A stretch of DNA of 64,000 nt from Adineta ricciae (Eukaryota; Rotifera; Eurotatoria; Adinetida; Adinetidae), in assembly GCA_905250025.1 (NCBI GenBank), contig CAJNOJ010000341.1:36928-100927 (forward strand). Direction: 5' to 3'. Below the pieces are notes generated by a model. It ran no database searches. It was given only the letters and a program-made list of their open reading frames with translations, and was not told the origin of the DNA. How positions within the stretch are numbered: position 1 is the first letter of the stretch; every line of letters starts with the position of its first letter. Below are positions 1 to 9,416 of the stretch, one piece after another. The translations under genes were made by a program, and so were the position numbers.

Positions 1-295
1 GAAGATCTTGAACGATGTTGTACATTTCTTCTTCTTTCTGCGGTGTTGAATAGTACGGTCTCGATGTTGTTGGAGGGTAATCGAGTGTCTTAATTTCATG
101 TGGTTTGACATTAACAGCAATCGCAGGTTTGCTCGTGTCGAAGAGTTTCTCGTGGCGATGAAGGATGTTCTTAATTTCATCTGCTTGTTTCGGATCTGCA
201 ACGTGTCGAGTTAACGTTGTAATATATCCGTTGACTAATTCATGATCAATCGATAAACATTTGTTGAAAGATAATGTTGGGACTGTGGTCGTTCC
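1..295 (-). mobile_element. LTR-retrotransposon pol fragment (Ty3/gypsy-like), truncated at window edge
   Basis: An open frame on the minus strand runs from a TGA at 298-296 to the window edge, about 98 residues. It contains HEKLFDTSKP, then HEIKTLDYPPTTSRPYY, then KEEEMYNIVQDL. This spacing is what I expect of the linker between protease and reverse transcriptase in Ty3/gypsy-type polyproteins, where an H-I-T-D-P-RPY motif precedes the first RT helix. The catalytic RT core would lie beyond position 1 and is not visible. No LTR or integrase can be seen. The stop immediately upstream suggests a decayed or internally deleted copy. Assignment to gypsy rather than another LTR clade is inference. 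Confidence 0.55.
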
Positions 296-325
296 TCAAG
301 GGGGAAAAAGCACTTGATGAGTTTT

Positions 326-452
326 TGAGTTAAAATGAGTTAAGGTGAGTTAAAGTAAGTTAGAGTGAGTTAAAGTGAGTTAAGTGAGTTACACTGAGTT
401 AAAGTGATTTACAGTGAGTTACACTGAGTTAAAGTGATTTACAGTGAGTTAC
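326..452. repeat. Short tandem repeat, about 10-11 bp unit (gagttaaagt-like)
   Basis: About a dozen imperfect copies of a gagttaaagt-type unit run directly into the N gap. Towards the right the units alternate between gagttaaagt, gatttacagt and gagttacact, giving a higher-order period of about 30 bp. It lies beside the retroelement fragment, and the assembly breaks here, which suggests the array is longer than shown. Confidence 0.85.
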
Positions 453-510
453 NNNNNNNNNNNNNNNNNNNNNNNNNNNNNNNNNNNNNNNNNNNNNNNN
501 NNNNNNNNNN
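453..510. other. Assembly gap (58 N)
   Basis: A run of 58 N follows the tandem repeat. Its true length is unknown; the gap most likely reflects collapse of the repeat array. Confidence 0.98.
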
Positions 511-1103
511 AAAAAGAAAACAATACATTTCATCTTTCGAATCTAATTATTTTTAGATGTTAGAAGACATTTTTTAATAGCCATTTCAGATATTGTGTGA
601 TGGTATTTATTATGTAGGCTGTAACTTGGAAAAAATGAAGAAAAACAAGATTAGTCATTGAACTTGATAAGATAGTGCTTAGTTATTTTTCAGCGACAAC
701 CAGCCTATTATCTTACCATCCAAACTGCTTCTTTGCATAGATGATAACAAGAGAAAAAATCTCTTGTGTACACCGAACACGATCTTATGCAGGGGAAAAA
801 ACCGAGGAAAATGTTGACTCGTTCTATTTGTTTTGTGATAGTGCCCAACGTGCTTTGAAGCATGGTCTTCATTGGAGATAAAGAAAAATGAAATCTTTGG
901 ACTTTATTTTTACATGAAACAGATCGAGGAGAAGCGAATAAAGTGTATGTTGTCGATAGCTACATTGTCTTCCTTTTCTGAGTGAAATGAAACGATAACA
1001 ATCAATGCATTGTGCATCCGTTTACTAAATTGCCCCCTTCATAAGTTGAGGTCACTTTATTACCACAAAGAACAAAGTCAAACATTTGTTTTCGATGATG
1101 AAA
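511..1103. other. Intergenic, no gene seen
   Basis: AT-rich with no supported gene on either strand. A minus-strand AATAAA (plus-strand tttatt at 1056-1061) sits about 45 bp past the stop codon of the BURP gene and is its likely polyadenylation signal. Confidence 0.6.
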
Positions 1104-2108
1104 TTAGTTTTTACAAACAAGAAAACTATCAGGACTAATAAAATGACAAATACCATCACCAGGCCGTTTATGTAACATACGAAATGCGACATGTTCTTTA
1201 CCGAAATTGTCTGTTTTCAGATGACACATAGCATACATTGTGACATTATTGAGTTCTTCGTTATAATCAACAGTAACTTGTTTAACAACTGTACCGTGAA
1301 CTGCGTGGCACAGATAAAGCGTATTACAATCGGAGGCGTTTGCTTTCATTGTATGACACACAAGTGGATTGCCATCGCAGCCGACAATTTGAACCACTTC
1401 GGAAATTGTAACGTTAAAGGGTTCGGGAAATGGAAGTTCAGCTAATTTTTCGTCTTCTCTGTATATTGCGATATTGTCATTTGACACATTAAAGAATTCT
1501 GATGCATATGATGTAATTTCATCGATTTGGTGAAAACATTGGCGTACTTCACCTTCAACATTGTTGACAATGTTACAAATGGAGATATTTGAAATATCGC
1601 AAGTATTTATGCTTTCATCATTGATATTTGTTTTTTCTACATTACCCCAGGATCCACCCATTAAAAGCGTGTTATTCACCGCTAATGATGATGGCAGCTG
1701 ATACCAGCCTTGGTACAAAGAGCGATTGAATGGTTTATTTGAATTTTCCCGTTCAGATTCGTATGGTTTTGGCCTTGAATGATGGTGATGATGTTGGCCG
1801 TGTCCTTCAGCTTTACCTGGTTTATTAATGTGACTTCGACGTACGATAGCTTCGTCATCGGCTGATTGTTGATCATTGGCAGCAGTAAGTGCGCGTGGAT
1901 AGGATATCCAACGCCAGTTTGGTTGATACCCCCAGTTCGGATTCCGGCGAACTCGAGTCTTTTCTTCATCGGCTGATTGTTGATCATTGGCAGCAGTAAG
2001 TGCGCGTGGATAGGCTATCCAACGCCAATTATAACGAGAATTTGGATTAGTAAGACCATTCGAATGTTTTAGAATTATCACACAAGCAATAATCAGTATT
2101 AATTTCAT
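1104..2108 (-). CDS. Secreted BURP-domain protein with tandem Trp-rich core-peptide-like repeats
   Basis: A single 334-residue ORF without introns. Residues 1-18 form a signal peptide. Residues 21-55 and 56-91 are two near-identical repeats, each with NWRWI(A/S)YPRALTAANDQQSAD and ending in RVRR or IVRR, a furin-like dibasic site. A diverged third unit (W135, P139, L142, N145) follows a His-rich stretch (H103, H106-H110). Residues 178-334 match a BURP domain: a GEVRQCF..ITSYASEFF segment, then four Cys-His pairs at 251, 267, 295 and 321. The spacing is CH-X14-CH-X26-CH-X24-CH, against the family CH-X10-CH-X23-27-CH-X23-26-CH. BURP proteins are known chiefly from land plants. Some are copper-dependent peptide cyclases acting on Trp or Tyr in their own N-terminal core repeats. 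The domain call is strong; cyclase activity and transfer from plants are inference. An alternative is a secreted structural protein or a neuropeptide-like precursor. Confidence 0.82.
   Translation of the reverse strand: MKLILIIACVIILKHSNGLTNPNSRYNWRWIAYPRALTAANDQQSADEEKTRVRRNPNWGYQPNWRWISYPRALTAANDQQSADDEAIVRRSHINKPGKAEGHGQHHHHHSRPKPYESERENSNKPFNRSLYQGWYQLPSSLAVNNTLLMGGSWGNVEKTNINDESINTCDISNISICNIVNNVEGEVRQCFHQIDEITSYASEFFNVSNDNIAIYREDEKLAELPFPEPFNVTISEVVQIVGCDGNPLVCHTMKANASDCNTLYLCHAVHGTVVKQVTVDYNEELNNVTMYAMCHLKTDNFGKEHVAFRMLHKRPGDGICHFISPDSFLVCKN
1836..2048 (-). repeat. Intragenic tandem duplication (105 + 108 bp) in the BURP gene
   Basis: Copy 1 (1944-2048) and copy 2 (1836-1943) encode residues 21-55 and 56-91. 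Over about 65 bp covering the shared peptide they are almost identical at the DNA level; the main changes are Ala to Ser at residue 32/69 and a diverged N-terminal edge. Near-identity points to recent duplication or ongoing homogenisation, as expected of an expandable peptide-precursor cassette. Confidence 0.9.
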
Positions 2109-3036
2109 TTTTTAGTTGCAAAATAGATTTCTTCGGAGTGCTTTGTTCTATCAACTCGGTTGTGTATATATAGAAAATAAATGAGGAAGTAAATTTATTC
2201 ATTATTAGCATAAATACAAAGAGACTAAAAGATATTTCAAGCAAAATAGGCACTTGATGCATTGAAATATATAGTTTTGCATACTATTTACGATGCCAAA
2301 TTATACAAATAAGCAAGAAGACAAAGACGATGTTTTCAAACGAATATGGAAATTCTTATATGAAAAGAAATCATGTGTATAGTTAAGTTGAATGACGTTT
2401 TAATGAATGAATAATTCTACTTTTCAGACATGGCGAAGAATATGTATTCAAAGCTACACGATTGTCTTTGTGCCCATATTTTCATGGGAAGTCATATTAC
2501 AAAACGTCTGAATCGTGCTTCGATGATTGGAGCGCAAAATAACAATAATTGATAATAGCTATGTTGAAACGATAAACGAAGTTCCATTGAGCTCATATAC
2601 CACATATAGTTTCCATATGGATAGACAGTAACAAAATACCGAAGTTCCTTACGAATAATTACCTGTAAACGTCAAGATTTACCAGATTTTTCGTCCACAT
2701 ATACAACTATACAGTTAATATTTTAGTCTTTTCCTGTATAGTCGTCTATCTGGACGTTGATACAGAAAGAAAAGATACGCTTACATATCCTGTTGTAAGC
2801 ACGATCACCTTTGAATTCATTCACAGGAAAACTAAGATTTCTATCTTTCTTTCTTTTTCTCTCGCACTTGATTACACGTAAATGTATATATACGATCATG
2901 CTCGTTCTCCGAATGCATCTCAATATTACGTTATAATCGCCGCGATAAATGAGTTTCAAGCATCCGAATACCGTCAATACTTTCTTCACTATCTCATAAT
3001 TCCGATATGACCACATCGCTCCAATAGAATACAGCG
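2109..3036. other. Intergenic, upstream of the BURP gene
   Basis: AT-rich. Short ORFs on the minus strand (2047-2262 and 2723-3043) show no recognisable domain and no splice structure that I could join. The segment next to 2108 must hold the BURP promoter, but no motif stands out. Confidence 0.5.
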
Positions 3037-3512
3037 ATGACATATTGGTATTGGCAACAAGCGCCTGATGTATTCATGCAGGGAATCGGACCTTTTGCTG
3101 CAAGTTTAGTTTTAGGTGGCTCCCATGCTTCCAACAACGAATTTAATGGTCGATTATAACAGACCAATATCGTTGTTCGCGACTTCTGCTAGATGGAATG
3201 ACTATTCAACGATTTTATGTCTATGAAACATTGATCTGTCATACTTTTGTCGTTTTCCAAACGCATACAAGGCATACTTTCAAAGTTCATCTCATTGCTG
3301 ACATCGAAGTTGGACGTTATGCACCAGTCTATGTCGATATTATACCAACTTATTGGAAACCCTAGAACAGATATGTCGGACGATCGAGTAAAAGTGCATT
3401 GGAGCTAAAATGGTTCATAAAATAAGAAGTTTACAAGTTTGGTGGTCATGAAGCGGGAATCAATGAATGTCAACATTTTGCATGGGCTGTAGCATCATTC
3501 CTATCCAGTTAA
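3037..3512 (+). pseudogene. Decayed copy of the NDC-motif gene at 6033-6531
   Basis: This stretch aligns over its whole length with the intact gene 3 kb downstream, including the FMQGIG.FAASL start and the N-C-x-H-F-A-x-A-V-A-S end. In-frame stops interrupt it: a TAA within the ..FNGRL.. segment near 3158, a TAG near 3363 and a TAA near 3422. The motif Cys is kept (INECQHFA in place of INDCRHFA). It is a tandem duplicate in the same orientation that has lost function. Confidence 0.8.
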
Positions 3513-4325
3513 GTGCTTCGTCAATTGTCAAAAATAGTCTTTTCTGTACATAAAACACCCAGGATAATAAAAATTGAAAGCTCAAGAAAGAATACGCACT
3601 TTGAAAATAAGAAAAAAGCTTAGGAATTCGTTCTTAAGCACAATCATTTATTGAAGTGATCTCGTCATTGATCACTGCCAAATGGAACTAGCAACGATGC
3701 TTATACACATCTGTTTCAGATACACTTTATACTAATCTTCCATAAATCACATTCAGAACCTTCCGCACCACTACATTAAAAAAAAGTACTGGAGAGGATT
3801 TAATATGTAGAACATTTATGACGAAGCAAGATCTTTTGATAATAAATGATCTAATCATCGTTATTCATCGAGATGAAGATAACTGCAAATGAGGTCTATC
3901 TTTTCTAATTTACACCTACACGGCATAAGGTGAATCAGCTTGAAAGAAACCCTAATCTCTCCAAATGATTGAAAAAAGTGCATTTAAAAATAGTAACTAA
4001 ACAGAGCATTTGCGTTGACATTTCGCCGATACTTTGCCGGGATTATTTACTATTATGCACTTGAAACAATTTTCTTTCTGTTATTCAAAAAATTAATTAA
4101 AAACGAATTTGATTTTGGAAAGAATATCATCTCGAACCATATGCAAAGAAACATTGATTAGATTTTCATAGGTCTTAATTCTCTCTTCTTCAAAATAAAT
4201 ATTGTCATATTCTTTAAGCTAAAATCAAATATGTGAAAAGTATTTAATAGAACCGAAATTGATAGTAAAGTCGTAGCTCACTTCGCATACATCAGACCGA
4301 TTATTTTCGTGGCAAGGTCAACGGA
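3513..4325. other. Intergenic, no gene seen
   Basis: AT-rich spacer between the pseudogene and the next secreted-protein gene. I see no coding frame, RNA gene or repeat in it. Confidence 0.5.
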
Positions 4326-5540
4326 ATGTTTTCCAAAGGATCATTTCAATTGGCCATACTGGTTTTCATTCTCGTGAATGACAAAACAACGACAGCACAG
4401 AATCCATGCAAGAATGCTAATTACCAAGATACTACGCTGAAATTATTGAAAGACCAAGCAATTGGACATTCCTTCTTGGATTTAACGTCGTAAATACTTT
4501 ATTGATTGATAGATATCATCGAATTGTTTGAAAATAATTTTAGTTACGGTCAGGACGAAATCCTTCCCAACCGTTTCGAAGCATCCGATGTGGTTCTTAG
4601 TCCTGATGGGCACTACATGTATGTTGTATTCGATAACACCTACCAAATCGGTGCTTTCTGCACGCCATTGGGACGGTTATCCAATTGTACGGATCAATTA
4701 TTTTCTTGGCCCAATGCATCACTCAACGGTCAAGATTCAAGTTTTGAAGGAATAGCTTACGAACCAGTGAATAGAAGATATTTCGTTGTGCAAGAAACAG
4801 TACCAACAAACGCGAAAGGAATATTTCGTTCAAATATTTTTGAATTAAGCATTGCCATGAACCGAGCTCAACCTTTACAGCAAGTTGACTCCTGTGTGGT
4901 CAGCTGGACGTTTGGATCGAAGAACAAAGGTTTCGAAGGTTTAGAAGCTGTCTACCACCAACGTACAGGTCAAACTTATCTACTGGCATTATGTGAAGCA
5001 AATAAATGTGATCATAAATCTAATTCAACCAACGATGGACGTATTGTTGTTCTCGAAAAGAAGAGAACAGCTAATGGTAATTAAGTTTGTTGTCGAAAGA
5101 ATCTCATAAAAGCATAATCTTTTCCAGGTGTATGCTCATGGGAGCCTATGGGTACATTTGACCTGCCGTCATCAGTTCGTTTCAGTGACTATTCAGCTAT
5201 GTCAATTTATCCTTCAAAAACAAAGCAGTTACCTACATACATAGCTGTGGTCAGTCAAACAAACAGTCAATTATGGATCGGTCGTATTGATGAAATCGAT
5301 GAAAGGCCTTATTTTGACGTATCAAAATTGAAGACAAGTGTAGTATATGACTTTCCACGATCGACGGAAACGGCTTCTGGATGTCAAATCAAATATTGTA
5401 ATGTTGAAGGTGTAGCATGGCAAGGCAAGAATCAGCTCGTTCTAGTTTCCGACAAGGCGAAAGATGATCAAGATATTCATTGTATTGAGAAAGATCAAAG
5501 CATTCATTATTTTGCTTTACCAGACTATCTAAGCAAATAA
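4326..5540 (+). CDS. Secreted beta-propeller-like protein (phytase/SdiA-regulated-like), 5' end interrupted
   Basis: The first 55 codons give a signal peptide (MFSKGSFQLAILVFILVND) and a short Cys-containing stretch. The same frame then meets TAA at 4491-4493 and TGA at 4503-4505 before continuing from about 4506. A clear intron (5077-5127, 51 bp, GT-AG) joins this to the last exon (5128-5540). The mature part holds repeated E-G blades: SSFEGIAYEP, GFEGLEAVY and NVEGVAWQGKNQLVLVSDKAKDD, typical of esterase-like/phytase-like beta-propellers, with many Cys as in a secreted protein. The only GT-AG pair around the stops would remove 23 bp and shift the frame. Either the 5' end carries inactivating changes or sequencing errors, or translation starts downstream without the signal peptide. 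The TAA stop overlaps an AATAAA. Confidence 0.6.
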
Positions 5541-6032
5541 AAACGATTTTGCTGATTTACAGATTTCATTTCATCTTTGATCGGTTTCATGGATATGTGT
5601 TAAAGAGCATCGTTTCTTTTGTCGTTCTACATTTTTCATCAATGCCACATCCAAGGTGAGTATCTGTCGTTCTTAACATGTGTATACGTGTTGTGTTGAT
5701 GATAGAGAAAGGAGAAAACAAAAAAATACGCGTATATTCTTCGCACCTTTCTTCATCGATAGAAAATAGTGTTATGATGAATATCAATCTATTCAAATGA
5801 TACTAAAGTGAATGTTTTCATTCGCTTCTCTCCCTCGATCGTACATAAGTATAGAGACAAGACCACGTGGCTTCCTTATCCTAAAATATTAGATAGGCAG
5901 AATAACAAACCCGAACGATATCGATACACAATTATAATGTCTCATTTGCCTTGCTTTTCTTCTGATGAATATGTTTTTTTAAAGAAAGTCGAGTCACCAT
6001 CTCATGTGTGTCTTACTTTTTTTCTATTGTAG
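5541..6032. other. Intergenic / probable 5' intron of the next gene
   Basis: No supported coding exon. The right end (tttttctattgtag, ending 6032) is a good 3' splice site, so part of this stretch is probably an intron in the leader of the 6033 gene. Confidence 0.45.
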
Positions 6033-6531
6033 ATTTGCTCGCAATCATCTTGACATGGAGGCGATGTATTGGCAAAAAGTTCGTGATACATTCATGCAAG
6101 GAATAGGAGTTTTAGCTGCAAGTTTAGCTTTAGCTGGTCTTAACGCATCCAATAACGAATTCAACGGTCGACTTATTGATCGTTACCGTTGTTCGAAACT
6201 ATTTACCGATTATATGTTTGTTCGCCGATTTTACATTCATGAAACATTGATTCACCATAACTTTGTGGTTTTCCAAACGGATACAAGGCATACTTTCAAA
6301 GTTCATCTAATTGCTGACATTTATTCTGGACGACGTTACTCACCAGTCTATGTTGATATTGTACCAACTTATTGGAAGCCAAGTGGTCGACGTGTGAGAA
6401 GGTGTAATAAAAATGCTCGAGGTTTGAAAAATTTCGTCAAACGTGAAGTTCAGAAATTTGGTGATTACGAGGTAGGAATCAATGACTGTCGACATTTCGC
6501 ACGAGCTGTAGCAGCGTATCTATCCCATTAA
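6033..6531 (+). CDS. NDC-motif protein, possible cysteine-hydrolase fold; function unknown
   Basis: The exon starts after a 3' splice site at 6032; the first in-frame Met is at 6055 (MEAMYWQKVRDTFMQGIG). The product is about 160 residues: a small hydrophobic helix (GVLAASLALAGL), a basic region, a HTFKVHLIADIY segment, and a C-terminal GINDCRHFARAVAAYL. A late N-D-C followed by H-F, with an earlier H, resembles permuted papain-like (NlpC/P60, LRAT or PPPDE) hydrolases, but I cannot name the family with confidence. A decayed tandem copy lies at 3037-3512. An upstream exon may be missing from this model. Confidence 0.6.
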
Positions 6532-7535
6532 TTGTTTTATTACTTACTTTACTTGCTTGCTGTACAAACGTTCATTTAAAACTGAATAAACGAATAGGTA
6601 ATACTCACGTATCCAGAATCTATCTTTACATATCAATGGTGTCGATGTGCGTGTTTTGTGTCTCATTACATCACTGCATGGAGAATATTTATACGCTCTT
6701 GAATATTTGATCACTAACGATTCTTAAAAGCGGTAACCAGATTAAATTCAATATAAGTGAATCGATACGGAGGAGAAAATCTTATCAAATCAAATTATTA
6801 ATCGCATGTATTTTATAGTAAGCGCTCGTTAAGTATTTCTAAGATTTTACGAACGGATGTACACAACAACGTCCGTTATTCTTTTCTTTAAATATCTGAC
6901 CTCTGAGGTGTTAAATAAACAAACCACTCCATGGTATTTGGAATGATTAATCTCTTTTCGAAAAATAATTATAGTCATAACTGTGTCATTTGTCAAGCTG
7001 ACCCCAGACAATCCTTTTGAATTGCATCATCTATAAATTTTCCATGTACCGACACTCATCTTCAAAGCATAGTTCCCAGAAATTGGAACTTATGACTTAA
7101 GTGCTTTATTTTGAAAGTAAAGTTCATAAAGAAAATGTCTTCCTCACTTTCAATTGGGCTTAAAGTATCATGAGACACTTCGAGAGGATAGAAACTTTTT
7201 CCTACTTCTAATAACCATATTTCAGAAAAATGATATTATCGATAATTAAGTTAATCTTTATCGTGCTTGTCACTGATATTGAATATATATATATTACGCA
7301 TCGGTTACATGGATAATTTATTGTACACTTCAGCAAATAGTTCTACTATTATTTAGGTATCGAAGTTCATTTAATGAGTGCATTTGCTTAGGATTCTTCC
7401 TACATAAGCCTTCATTGTATGTTGACTTGAATTGTTATAAAAACAATAAAACATGTGAATTCGTCGAATAAATCTGAACTCTTCGTTTATATTTACAAAT
7501 CAATCGTTATTTGAAGACGAGTAAATTCAATACTG
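6532..7535. other. Intergenic, no gene seen
   Basis: AT-rich. A gaataaac polyadenylation-like site follows the preceding stop within about 60 bp. I see nothing else that I can support. Confidence 0.5.
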
Positions 7536-8024
7536 ATGTTCTATCCCTATCAATTTGTATTCACTTTTTTAGTAACAACGGCTGATACTGGAGTCCCTGG
7601 AAACGTATTGAATACATTGGGTATAACGGGTGGAATAGCCATTGATTCTCAAAGAAATATCTGTATCGTTTGCCATGACAATGATCATGTAATGAAATGC
7701 GAATGCTACTTCTGGTACGGCCATTGCAGGTATTACAAACGTATAGCGGGAAACAATAGCGCGACATTCAGTGAACCGTTTTCAGTATACCTTGACGAAA
7801 CCAATTCTTGTATGTATATTGCCGATTTAGGAAATAATAGAATACAACGATTTCAACTAGGTACCTGTGGAAACGGACAAGGCTCGCATAGAAATCAACT
7901 TGACTATCCTTATTATCTGTGTGCTTCAAAGAAAACAGGTGACATATACATCGAAGACATAATTAATCATCGAATTCAACACTAGAGTCCGGGAGTAACG
8001 AGTGGTGTAGTTAGCGATGGTTAG
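7536..8024 (+). pseudogene. Broken NHL-repeat protein gene
   Basis: About 150 residues carry NHL-type repeats: GITGGIAIDSQRNICI, FSEPFSVYLDETNSCMYIADLGNNRIQRF and YYLCASKKTGDIYIEDIINHRIQ. The frame stops at TAG (7983-7985) exactly where the family continues, and readable repeat sequence (SPGVTSGVV) follows up to a second stop at 8022-8024. A good 3' splice site (ttcacttttttag) near 7571 means the first 12 residues of the frame are probably intronic. Full-length NHL proteins have six or so blades; only about two are present. NHL proteins are greatly expanded in bdelloids, and remnants like this are expected. Confidence 0.75.
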
Positions 8025-8389
8025 TGTGAACGGCGTGTGCGGTGCAACTTCGACTTTACATATACGGACCCACTTATGTCATTTTAAATATGAACGAAAC
8101 TTTTATATATGTGAACGTTGTATGAGATAGGTGAGTACAATGGTATCAACTGGTATGATCGAATCATGAACATCAATACTGCATGCAATGATTCAGTTGT
8201 GTGTATTTATGTGCAATTCTGTTGCTTTTTTGCTTTATCATCCTTCGCATATTCTGTGATTTATTTTGAAGTATCGAAGGACTTAGGCTTTCTTTTAAAA
8301 TACAGATGCCATTTATTCCCATGAACAGAGAAATAAAATCGATATAGTCATTTTCTAGTATCACTGTTAATCGACTATTGCTTTGGATA
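7986..8389. other. Intergenic with NHL remnant at left edge
   Basis: Past the NHL remnant, no coding frame is supported. Small ORFs overlap on both strands without a recognisable motif. Confidence 0.4.
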
Positions 8390-8818
8390 ATGGGTATGTA
8401 TTCAATATTCATTTTGATATTTAGTGTTACTTCCATTTCAATTGTGACAACTTCATCGGTGTGTCCAATCGGAGCTTCGTTTCCCGAATGGATGGTCGGT
8501 TATTTTCACGCCGAATTTGCCGACGGTACATCGGCAAACGCTCGATTCGGCAGATGGTTTGCCAATGTAACATTCTCCACTGGCGAACACGGAACTTTAA
8601 CTATGCCAACACCTCTTCAACAAATAGGCGATACTTACGTTTTTCACGAATGCGTACAGGTTTATGACGATGAACCAGCATTACGCTGCTCGCTTTTGGT
8701 ACGCAACGGTACTGGTTATACAGAATATATTCACAAAAATCCAGATTTGATTCCTGTTTGTCCTCAGTCAATCACGTCACCCGATCTTGAATTAGAAATC
8801 GTCACTCGAATCGATTAG
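8390..8818 (+). CDS. Small secreted protein, unknown function
   Basis: A 142-residue frame with a clear signal peptide (MGMYSIFILIFSVTSISIV). The mature domain has four Cys (VCPIG, HECVQ, LRCSL, VPVCPQ), consistent with two disulfides, and several N-x-S/T sites (NVTF, NGTG). The ATG at 8390 or the one at 8396 is the likely start; the reading frame extends only four codons further upstream. I do not recognise the family. The gene converges with the LC8 gene, and an AATAAA follows the stop at about 8851. Confidence 0.6.
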   Translation: MGMYSIFILIFSVTSISIVTTSSVCPIGASFPEWMVGYFHAEFADGTSANARFGRWFANVTFSTGEHGTLTMPTPLQQIGDTYVFHECVQVYDDEPALRCSLLVRNGTGYTEYIHKNPDLIPVCPQSITSPDLELEIVTRID

Positions 8819-9024
8819 AAGGACATCCCGTCTTGAATTTCTAACATTCTCAATAAACTGAATATTTGTACGAATTGATGTCATTTTATTAGTTTATTCA
8901 ATCATCAAAGAAAAGAATCCGTGCGTACAAATGCATGTGTTGAAAATGTGACAGAAAACATAAATAGCAAAACTTTCTCACACCAATCTGTCAAAGAACG
9001 AAGGCCGGCAGAAGGTTAACAGTT

Positions 9025-9416
9025 TTAATTTAAACCTATTTTATAGAGTACAATATCGAATGGTTCTAGAGTAAAATAAATGAAACATTGTCTTTCATGC
9101 GTCACGAATGAACCGAAACTACGACCCACAATGCTAAAATGAGAAACATGTAGCATGATGGCTATATTCAAATTGCTTTTTACCAGTGCCATGTTCCATT
9201 GTAACGTTTATCGAACTCCTTTTTTATGTGACTAGCAACCTCCTTTTCGTTATTAAAAGCATGAAATGCCTCCGCTGCAACATCGACTGAGAAGAAACAC
9301 AAAAGTTTTCATATTAACTATCGAAACAAAGTTGACATACCTGCTCTTTGTTCCATTTCTCGTGACATTTCAGAACTCTTTATATCGGCTCGTCTTGCCG
9401 TGATTAAGACAGGCAT
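9025..9416 (-). CDS. DYNLL: Dynein light chain LC8-type, three exons
   Basis: Exons at 9341-9416, 9184-9286 and 9025-9133 are joined by GT-AG introns of 54 and 50 bp. They give 95 residues and a clean stop, with all phases consistent. Recognisable LC8 features are [12 protein letters not shown] (for AVIKNADMSEEM), [20 protein letters not shown] and [17 protein letters not shown], the strand-rich groove that binds TQT-type linear motifs in dynein and many non-motor partners. The family length is 89, so this copy is slightly long. The last strand ([15 protein letters not shown] in place of YLGQVAILLFKSG) and the N-terminus (MPVLITARR) diverge, so it may be a specialised paralogue. An additional 5' exon is possible because a splice-acceptor-like sequence precedes the ATG. 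Confidence 0.9.

Noticed and set aside
320-452. Telomeric or CRISPR-like array
   Set aside because: The unit is a degenerate gagttaaagt word, not TGTGGG-type telomere. There are no spacers, and the genome is eukaryotic.
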